Assembly: GCF_000710915.1 (NCBI RefSeq) | Contig: NZ_BAUA01000076.1 | Location: 1 to 34,691, forward strand | Length of the DNA stretch: 34,691 bases | Origin: Nocardia brasiliensis IFM 10847 | Lineage (GTDB): Bacteria; Actinomycetota; Actinomycetes; Mycobacteriales; Mycobacteriaceae | Reading direction: 5' to 3' | In this document: piece after piece, positions 29,006-34,691 of the stretch | Layout: every line of letters starts with the position of its first letter | Position numbering within the stretch: the first letter of the stretch is position 1 | Position numbers and translations under genes: made by a program | Notes under the pieces: generated by a model | The model's input: the letters and a program-made list of their open reading frames with translations, nothing else | What the model was told of the DNA's origin: nothing | Database searches by the model: none

Positions 29006-29557
29006 ACGGGTGGCCACGGCGGGGCCGGACGGCGTTGCGCCGAGGTCGGTTTCGTCCGCTGGGCGCACCATGCGCAGCTCCGGCACCGCGGTGAACGGTT
29101 CGATCTTGCGCGCGCCGTCCGGGCCGAAGCCGTGCCTGCGGTAGAAGGCGCGGGCGCGCGGATTGTCCTCGAATACCCACAACGAGCAGGGCTTTCGCGG
29201 GTCGAGCACCGTGCGCAGGAGATCGTCGGCGACGCCGGTGCCGTACCAGGCCGCGCGGACGTACAGCGCGCTCAGCTCCAGTGGTGTGACCGGTGATTCA
29301 TCGGTGGACTCGCCCGCGCTCGCGAAACCGATCACCGCGTCGCCGAGCACCGCGACGTGTGTGCGTCCCGGGTAGCGGAGGCGGTCGCGTTCCCATTGGG
29401 CGGCCCGGCGGCGCACATCGAACGCGGCGAGCACGTGCGCGGGCACCAGGTCCGCGTAGGCCTCGCGCCAGCAGGCGATATGGCATTCGGCGAGGCGGTA
29501 GGTGTGCTCGGCCGCGAGCGGCAGGATGCGCCACGTCGACTCGGTCATGTGCACCAT
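29003..29557 (-). CDS. GNAT-family N-acetyltransferase
   Basis: This 184-residue protein has the GNAT fold: AYADLVP early motif, VAVLGDAVIGFAS strand, LSALYVRAAWYGTGVADDLL (the acetyl-CoA pyrophosphate loop, here YGTGVA), and the C-terminal NPRARAFYRRHGFGPDG. It transfers an acetyl group from acetyl-CoA to an amine that cannot be predicted. The ATG at 29557 or 29548 may be used; neither has a clear SD. A GACCAT hexamer sits 7 bases before the second. It lies downstream of rpmB behind a hairpin and is followed at once by the crotonase gene. Confidence 0.9.
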   Translation of the reverse strand: MVHMTESTWRILPLAAEHTYRLAECHIACWREAYADLVPAHVLAAFDVRRRAAQWERDRLRYPGRTHVAVLGDAVIGFASAGESTDESPVTPLELSALYVRAAWYGTGVADDLLRTVLDPRKPCSLWVFEDNPRARAFYRRHGFGPDGARKIEPFTAVPELRMVRPADETDLGATPSGPAVATR

Positions 29558-29585
29558 GGTCGCCGACCGGACCCGCAGATGACTA

Positions 29586-29616
29586 CGCCCCGGCCACCCG
29601 TGAGGGTGCCGGGGCG
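29586..29616 (-). terminator. Hairpin terminator-like structure after rpmB
   Basis: CGCCCCGG(C)CACCC-GTGA-GGGTGCCGGGGCG is a 13-pair stem with one bulged C, between rpmB and GNAT. Downstream on the minus strand is TAGTCATCTG, only mildly T-rich. Confidence 0.6.
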
Positions 29617-29649
29617 TGCGTCGGTCTCGTACCGATCAGCCGTGGCGTA

Positions 29650-29841
29650 TCAGCCGCGGACGACCTTGCCCGCCTTCAGGCAGGAGGTGCACACGTTCAT
29701 GCGGCGGGTGTTACCCGGCGCAACCTGGGCGCGAACGGTCTGGATGTTCGGGTTCCAGCGACGGTTGGTGCGCCGGTGCGAGTGCGAGACCGACTTCCCG
29801 AAGCCGGGGCCCTTGGCGCAGACGTCGCAGACGGCAGCCAT
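29650..29841 (-). CDS. rpmB: 50S ribosomal protein L28, zinc-ribbon form
   Basis: This 63-residue ribosomal protein begins MAAVCDVCAKGPGFGKSVSHSHRRTNRRW, the L28 signature. Four cysteines, Cys5/Cys8 and Cys51/Cys54, make two CxxC pairs that bind zinc. This is the zinc-containing (C+) type; actinobacteria often also have a Cys-free paralogue induced on zinc starvation. The ATG at 29841 has AAGGAG with a 9-base gap. It is divergent from the DAK2-recG unit, with about 360 bases between starts. Confidence 0.97.
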   Translation of the reverse strand: MAAVCDVCAKGPGFGKSVSHSHRRTNRRWNPNIQTVRAQVAPGNTRRMNVCTSCLKAGKVVRG

Positions 29842-30202
29842 AGTCGCGAACTCCTTCATGTCATGGTGGGGACCGCCGCCCGCGGGCAGCATGTCCGGAA
29901 ACAATGTATCGACGTACCCCTGCCGACTGATGTCGGCCAGCGCAAACCGGCGACGGCCACGCGAGGCAACCCTGCAAGGGTAACGGGACGGGCACCGATC
30001 CACCAAACCGGGCGTCGGCAGCCGATGCCGGTGACGGCGGTGGGGTACCCCGAGTGTAGTCGGAAACGAACGGTCGCCCGCCGCGGCCCACACTGTCGGC
30101 CGGGTGTCGGTATCGCCCGCTAACCTGGCGAGCGGCGTCTGCGGCGTGAGCGCGGGCACGGCGGCGTGCCGCGCGCCGGACACAAGTGGCGGAGGGAGAG
30201 GG
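29842..30202. other. Divergent control region between rpmB and the DAK2 gene
   Basis: This 361-base gap has no credible gene of its own. It must hold the rpmB promoter (leftward) and that of the DAK2-recG pair (rightward). I see no convincing -35/-10 pair or riboswitch-like structure. Open frames crossing it continue into rpmB or the DAK2 gene in a way not supported by SD sites. Confidence 0.5.
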
Positions 30203-31876
30203 GTGACGGTGCCCGGAGTGCGGGATGTGATGGACGGCACGGCGCTGCTGCGCTGGGGTCGAACCTGCCTCGACGGCCTGGCGCATCGGCGCGAGGAGAT
30301 CAACGCACTCAACGTCTTCCCGATCCCGGACGCCGACACCGGCACGAACCTGCTCGCGACGATGCGCGCGGCGATGGCGGCCGCCGAGGCGATCGCGGCC
30401 CCGCCGAGTGCGCGCGAGGTGACGGCGCACGAGGTCGCCGCCGCCATGGCGCGCGGCGCGACGATCGGCGCCCGCGGCAATTCCGGCATCATCCTGTCCC
30501 AGGTGCTGCGCGGGATCGCCGAGGCCGTTCGCGAAGGGCCGCTGACCGCGGCGACGCTGCGCGAGGCGTTGCGGCGCGCGGCCGTGCTGGTCCGCGCGGC
30601 GCTGAGCGTGCCGATCGAAGGAACCATTCTCACGGTGCTCGACTGTGCCGCGGTCAGCGCCGCCGCAGGCGCCGACAGCACGCTCGCCGAGGTCGCCCTG
30701 GCGGCGGCCGACGGCGCGGCCAAGGCGCTGGGCGAAACACCGTCGCAGCTCGGCGTGCTGCGCGACGCCGGGGTGGTCGACGCGGGCGCGCGCGGCCTCG
30801 TGGTGCTGCTGGACAGCCTGGTGTCGGTGACGTTCGGCGAGATCCCGTCCCGGCCGGAGTACATCCCGAAGGAACCCGGCATGACCCAGCCCGAACCTGA
30901 ACCGGCCGAAACGGCTTCGCCGACACCGCAATACGAGGTGATGTACCTGCTGGGCGACACCGACGAGATGCGGCTGGCGGCACTGCGCGCCCGGCTCACC
31001 GAGCTGGGGGATTCGGTGGTGGTGGTCGGTGACGGGCAGGGCTCCTGGTCCGCGCACGTGCACTGCGCCGACGCCGGCGCGGCGGTGGAGGCGGGGCTCG
31101 CGGCGGGGCGGCTCAGCGGTATCCGGATCGAGAGCTTCGCCCCGGCCCGGCCCGAGCCGCTGCACGATGCCGCCGAACAGCTCGTCACCGGTGACGAGCT
31201 GCCCCTCCCCGCGGGGCCCGCCGATCGCGGCATCCTCGCGGTGGCCGCGGGCGCGGGCGCGGCCGCCCTGTTCGAGGACGCGGGCGCGGTGGTGCTGGAC
31301 GGCGACGGTCCGGTGACCGCGGCCGCCTTGCTCGACGCGATCCGCGCGATGCCGAATCGGGAAGTCCTGGTGCTGCCCAACGGTGCACTGCCCGCGCACG
31401 ACCTGGTCGCGGTCGGTGTCGCCGCTCGTGCCGCGCACCGCGACGTGCTGCTGCTGCCGAGCGCGTCGGTGGTGCAGGGGCTGGCGGCGCTGGCGGTGCA
31501 CGACCGCGGCCGGATCGCCGTCGACGATGCCTTCGCCATGTCGGAGGCGGCCGCGACCACCCGCTGGGGTGCGCTGCGGGCCGCGGCGGAGCGGGCGCTC
31601 ACCATGGTCGGCACCTGCGAGGCGGGCGACGGGCTCGGTCTGGTCGGCCACGATGTCGTCGTGATCGACCACGACGTGCGGGCGGCCGGACTGACGCTGC
31701 TCGATCGGATGCTCGCCTTCGGCGGCGAGCTCGTCACGTTGCTCATGGGCGCGGCGGCGCCGGACGGCCTCGCCGACGCGCTGGCCGCACATATCGGCGA
31801 CGAGTTTCCCGGCGTGGAGGTCACCGTGTATTCCGGTGGGCAGCACGGGGATCTGGTGCAGATCGGAGTGGAGTAG
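30203..31876 (+). CDS. DAK2-domain protein, FakA-like
   Basis: This 557-residue protein has an N-terminal DAK2 (DhaL-type) ATP-binding domain at about 8-205: NVFPIPDADTGTNLLATM with metal-binding Asp43 and Asp45, and GARGNSGIILSQVLRG. A middle and C-terminal FakA/YloV domain follows (YEVMYLLGDTDEM... and GAALPAHDLV-like strands). FakA is the kinase partner of fatty-acid-binding DegV (FakB) proteins and phosphorylates exogenous fatty acids. No DegV gene is in the window, so the function here is inferred from architecture. The GTG at 30203 is chosen because GGAGG lies 7 bases upstream; longer frames start in the control region. recG starts on the base after the stop. Confidence 0.9.
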   Translation: MTVPGVRDVMDGTALLRWGRTCLDGLAHRREEINALNVFPIPDADTGTNLLATMRAAMAAAEAIAAPPSAREVTAHEVAAAMARGATIGARGNSGIILSQVLRGIAEAVREGPLTAATLREALRRAAVLVRAALSVPIEGTILTVLDCAAVSAAAGADSTLAEVALAAADGAAKALGETPSQLGVLRDAGVVDAGARGLVVLLDSLVSVTFGEIPSRPEYIPKEPGMTQPEPEPAETASPTPQYEVMYLLGDTDEMRLAALRARLTELGDSVVVVGDGQGSWSAHVHCADAGAAVEAGLAAGRLSGIRIESFAPARPEPLHDAAEQLVTGDELPLPAGPADRGILAVAAGAGAAALFEDAGAVVLDGDGPVTAAALLDAIRAMPNREVLVLPNGALPAHDLVAVGVAARAAHRDVLLLPSASVVQGLAALAVHDRGRIAVDDAFAMSEAAATTRWGALRAAAERALTMVGTCEAGDGLGLVGHDVVVIDHDVRAAGLTLLDRMLAFGGELVTLLMGAAAPDGLADALAAHIGDEFPGVEVTVYSGGQHGDLVQIGVE

Positions 31877-34162
31877 ATGGCGACCCTGAGCGATCGACTC
31901 GACCATATCCTCGGCGTGAAGGCGGCCGGGTCACTGGTCGACGCCTTCGATATGCACACGGTGGAGGACCTGCTCCGGCACTATCCGCTGCGCTACGCCA
32001 CCCAGGGGCAACCGCTCACCGAGGAGGCGCCCGAGGAGGGCGCGCACATCACCGTGATCGGCCGGATCACCAAGGCCGAGCTGCGCCCGATGCGCAACCG
32101 GCGCGGTTCGCTGCTGAAGGTGGTGCTGGACACCGGTTCCGGCACCGGCCGCGGTGTCGACGTCACCTTCTTCAACGGTGACAAGGTGAAATACGTTGTC
32201 AAAGAAGGTCTTCGGGCGATGATGTCGGGCACCGTCACCTACTGGCGGCCCGGCCAGTGGAACCTGAGCCACCCCGGCTACCTCATCCTGCCCGAGGCCG
32301 ACGACGAGGAGAAGGTCGGCTCGCTCACCACCGTGCGCGGCGGCGGCAACCTGCGCGGGCTGGCGCAGAGCGCGAAAGGCGCCGAGGGCGTGGACACCTC
32401 GTTCATGGAGCGCGAATTCATCCCGGTGTATCCGGCCACCGCGAAGGTGCAGAGCTGGGACGTGCTCGCGTGTATCCGGCAGGTGCTCGACCAGTTGGAC
32501 CCGATCGACGATCCGGTGCCCGACGACATCCGGGCCGATCGCTCGCTGATGAAGATCTCCGACGCCCTGCGCCTGATCCACCTGCCGGAGCGCAAGACCG
32601 ATATCGATCAGGCCAGAGAGCGTTTGCGGTTCGATGAGGCGCTGGCGCTGCAATTGGTGCTCGCCGAGCGCAGGCACGAGGTGTCCGGCCGGTCCGCGCG
32701 CCCCTGCCCGCCGCGCCCGGACGGCATCGCCGCCGAGTTCCAGACCCGGTTGCCCTTCGAGTTGACCGCCGGTCAGCAGCAAGTGATCGCGGAGATCTCG
32801 GCGGACATGTCCCGCAGCCAGCCGATGCACCGGTTGCTGCAGGGCGAGGTGGGCTCCGGTAAGACGATCGTCGCGCTGAACGCGATGTTGCAGATCGTCG
32901 ACGCCGGGCAGCAGTGCGCGTTGCTCGCGCCGACGGAAGTCCTTGCCGCCCAGCACTATCGATCGATGCGCGGGATGCTCGGCGATCTCGGCAGCGGCGG
33001 CGAACTCGGTGCGGCCGAGCACGCGACCAAGGTGGTGCTGGTCACCGGCTCGATGTCGGCCTCGGCGAAGAAGGCGGCGCTGCTGGAGGCGGTGACCGGG
33101 GAGGCGGGCATCGTGATCGGCACGCACGCGCTCATCCAGGACAACGTCGAGTTCTTCGACCTGGGCATGGTGGTGGTCGACGAGCAGCACCGCTTCGGTG
33201 TCGAACAGCGGGACGCGTTGCGGGCCAAGGCGAAAGCCGGAGCCAGCCCGCACCTGCTGGTGATGACCGCGACGCCGATTCCGCGCACCATCGCGATGAC
33301 CACACTCGGCGACCTGGAGACCTCGACGCTGACCGAGTTGCCGCGCGGCCGCTCGCCGATCACGTCCAAAGTGGTACCGCGCAGGCAACATCCGAACTGG
33401 GTCGACCGCGCATGGGAGCGGATCCTGGAGGAGGTCGACGCCGGTCGGCAGGCCTATGTGGTGTGCTCGCGCATCGGCGACGACGAAGAGGCCGCCGGTA
33501 AGTCGAAGAACGGCAAGGCCAAGGCCAAGGACGCCGAGAAGGAAGGTCCCACCACCGCGGCCGCGCTCGACGTGTTCGATCAGTTGCGGGCGGGGCCGCT
33601 GTCCCGGGTCCGGGTCGGCCTGCTGCACGGGAGGCTGCCCGCGGACGAAAAAGACCAGGTGATGCGCGCGTTCAACGACGGCTCGGTCGATGTGCTCGTC
33701 TGCACGACGGTCGTCGAGGTCGGCGTCGATGTGCCGAACGCGACCGTGATGGTGATCGTCGACGCGGACCGTTTCGGCGTCAGTCAGCTACATCAACTGC
33801 GCGGCCGCATCGGTCGCGGCAAGCATGCCGGGTTGTGCCTGCTGATCACCGATGCCGCGCCGGGCGGCTCGGCGATGGCGCGGCTGGACGCGGTCGCGAG
33901 CACTACGGACGGCTTCGAGCTCGCGGTGCTCGACCTGCGCACCCGGCGTGAAGGCGATGTGCTCGGCGCCGCCCAGTCCGGGACGGCCCGCTCCCTGAAA
34001 CTGCTCTCGCTGCTCGACGATCTCGAAGTCATCACCGCCGCACAGGAACTCGCGCGCGAGGTGGTCGAAGCCGATCCCGGGCTGCGGAAGCACCCGGGCC
34101 TGGCCGGCATGATGCACGCCGCCGTCGACTCCGAACGCCTGGAGTACCTGGCAAAGTCGTGA
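31877..34162 (+). CDS. recG: ATP-dependent DNA helicase RecG
   Basis: RecG remodels stalled replication forks and branched DNA. The 761-residue protein has the N-terminal wedge/OB domain (about 1-260). Two helicase lobes follow: Walker A GEVGSGKT (323-330), DEQH (435-438, DEQHRFGVEQR), TATPIPRT, TTVVEVGVDVPNATVM, and motif VI QLRGRIGRG. A C-terminal TRG-like region completes it. A Lys/Ala-rich insert at about 540-560 (SKNGKAKAKDAEKEG) is seen in lobe 2 and is common in actinobacterial RecG. The ATG follows the DAK2 stop with zero gap. The gene ends one base from the stop of a convergent gene. Confidence 0.97.
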   Translation: MATLSDRLDHILGVKAAGSLVDAFDMHTVEDLLRHYPLRYATQGQPLTEEAPEEGAHITVIGRITKAELRPMRNRRGSLLKVVLDTGSGTGRGVDVTFFNGDKVKYVVKEGLRAMMSGTVTYWRPGQWNLSHPGYLILPEADDEEKVGSLTTVRGGGNLRGLAQSAKGAEGVDTSFMEREFIPVYPATAKVQSWDVLACIRQVLDQLDPIDDPVPDDIRADRSLMKISDALRLIHLPERKTDIDQARERLRFDEALALQLVLAERRHEVSGRSARPCPPRPDGIAAEFQTRLPFELTAGQQQVIAEISADMSRSQPMHRLLQGEVGSGKTIVALNAMLQIVDAGQQCALLAPTEVLAAQHYRSMRGMLGDLGSGGELGAAEHATKVVLVTGSMSASAKKAALLEAVTGEAGIVIGTHALIQDNVEFFDLGMVVVDEQHRFGVEQRDALRAKAKAGASPHLLVMTATPIPRTIAMTTLGDLETSTLTELPRGRSPITSKVVPRRQHPNWVDRAWERILEEVDAGRQAYVVCSRIGDDEEAAGKSKNGKAKAKDAEKEGPTTAAALDVFDQLRAGPLSRVRVGLLHGRLPADEKDQVMRAFNDGSVDVLVCTTVVEVGVDVPNATVMVIVDADRFGVSQLHQLRGRIGRGKHAGLCLLITDAAPGGSAMARLDAVASTTDGFELAVLDLRTRREGDVLGAAQSGTARSLKLLSLLDDLEVITAAQELAREVVEADPGLRKHPGLAGMMHAAVDSERLEYLAKS

Positions 34163-34163
34163 A

Positions 34164-34559
34164 TTAGGCCGTCGCGACCGCGGTGATGTGGCTGAGCGAG
34201 CAGCGCCAGCCCTGGGCGGTTTCGACGTAGACGTCCGTCGTCCACTCGTCGGCGTCGAACCGTTTGCCTTGGTAGTGCGCGGTATTGGTGACTCGGACCG
34301 TCAAGACCGCGACCGTGCCGTGGCACTGGATCACCGGGTCGCCCACCCGCTGCATCGCCGAATGGGTGAGCGCGCCGGACGCGATGAACCCCAGGAAGTC
34401 CCGGGCGCTGGTGATCCCGTTCTCGGAGACCATCGTCCAGTCGTCGGTCATGAATTCGGCGATCCGTGCCGCGTCGTTGGCGACGATGGCCGCCATCCAT
34501 GCGTCGAGCAGCGGCACGAGCCGATCATGCAGTGCGTCGGTAGTGGGTGTGGTAGCCAT
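34164..34559 (-). CDS. SnoaL/NTF2-like protein (DUF4440-type)
   Basis: This 131-residue single-domain protein has the cone-shaped NTF2-like fold: an N-terminal helix DRLVPLLDAWMAAIVANDA, a helix with IAEFMTDDWTMVSENG, and four to five strands ending GWRCSLSHITAVA. This family includes polyketide cyclases, ketosteroid isomerases and ligand-binding proteins; the function cannot be specified. The ATG at 34559 lacks an SD, and TACCGT lies 7 bases upstream on the minus strand. It is convergent with recG, whose stop codon ends one base away. Confidence 0.85.
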   Translation of the reverse strand: MATTPTTDALHDRLVPLLDAWMAAIVANDAARIAEFMTDDWTMVSENGITSARDFLGFIASGALTHSAMQRVGDPVIQCHGTVAVLTVRVTNTAHYQGKRFDADEWTTDVYVETAQGWRCSLSHITAVATA

Positions 34560-34566
34560 GGGCGCA

Positions 34567-34572
34567 ACGGTA
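34567..34572 (-). promoter_or_regulatory. -10 box TACCGT of a leaderless start
   Basis: TACCGT on the minus strand matches TANNNT and ends 7 bases before the ATG at 34559. Confidence 0.45.
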
Positions 34573-34647
34573 GGCCCCGCTCGAGCGGGTGGCTTGGACG
34601 AATGGAACGTCCCTTGTCACTGCCCGACGCGGGGGTAGGGGAGGTCG

Positions 34648-34691
34648 GTGCTGGTGTTCGTCGTCGACGGCCAGGGGCTGCCGATGTTCGG
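34648..34691 (+). CDS. Possible 5' end of a rightward gene (partial)
   Basis: A GTG at 34648 (or 34654) follows GGGGAGG and opens a frame reading MLVFVVDGQGLPMFG to the window edge. The SD and hydrophobic VFVVDG strand make a real start plausible, but with 14 codons the product cannot be recognised. Confidence 0.35.
   Translation, partial: MLVFVVDGQGLPMF

Noticed and set aside
29650..31959. Very long minus-strand frame across the DAK2 gene ending in rpmB
   Set aside because: Only the last 63 codons (L28) are real, with a good SD at 29841; the rest is antisense to the FakA-like gene and Ser/Pro/Ala-rich without motifs.
1..34691. CRISPR array, insertion sequence, rRNA, riboswitch
   Set aside because: No regularly spaced direct repeats, transposase motifs, rRNA sequence or recognisable riboswitch core (for example TPP or T-box type) were seen on either strand.

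Overview
The window is high-GC actinobacterial chromosome, most likely from Nocardia or a close relative in the Mycobacteriales. The evidence is the codon bias, an HU protein with a long Lys/Ala tail, a two-domain MutT1, a non-discriminating-type GluRS, coenzyme F420 genes, DUF5302 and DUF3515 proteins, and many apparently leaderless promoters. From memory, the backbone serA-leuB-FAH-gltX-tRNA-(IclR)leuCD-hupB-mutT1/ppk-cofC/gpsA-ddl-DUF3515-thiL-ung-rpmB-DAK2-recG follows the order of Mycobacterium tuberculosis Rv2996c to Rv2973c. This is therefore mostly conserved core chromosome with a few lineage-specific insertions. I see no prophage, insertion sequence, CRISPR array or integrative element.

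Left part (1-8560). The 5' end of a leftward gene is followed by a divergent MFS exporter/LysR pair with three CTCAT/ATGAG half-sites between them. Next is a 424-base, AT-richer, dyad-rich leader feeding a 39-codon micro-gene with its own SD and terminator. Then come serA and leuB (serine and leucine synthesis) with a terminator, a solitary Uma2-family nuclease-like gene, a TetR regulator and a second MFS gene.

Middle (8560-17760). A leaderless FAH-family gene precedes gltX, followed by tRNA-Gln(CUG) and tRNA-Glu(CUC). A repetitive gene-free stretch comes next, then leftward DUF5302 and an F420/PPOX-type oxidoreductase. An IclR regulator (LtbR-like by position) is divergent from leuC-leuD. 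hupB follows, with a near-ideal terminator, and the leftward cofC/fbiD, ppk, mutT1 group ends the section; ppk and mutT1 overlap by four bases.

Right part (17760-34691). gpsA is followed by two tandem, non-identical D-Ala-D-Ala ligase genes. Then come a DUF3515 membrane protein with an unusual disordered N-terminal extension, thiL, ung, a small secreted two-cysteine protein, an alpha/beta hydrolase, a crotonase lacking both hydratase glutamates, a GNAT acetyltransferase, zinc-ribbon rpmB, a DAK2/FakA-like gene abutting recG, and a SnoaL-like protein. A possible further gene starts at the right edge.

I did not find a clear new multi-gene system. The least explained items are the micro-gene with its leader (about 2590-2980), the second ddl, the secreted two-cysteine peptide, the repeat tract at 11516-11820, and the density of leaderless start signals, two of which reuse the upstream gene's stop codon as the start of a -10 box.
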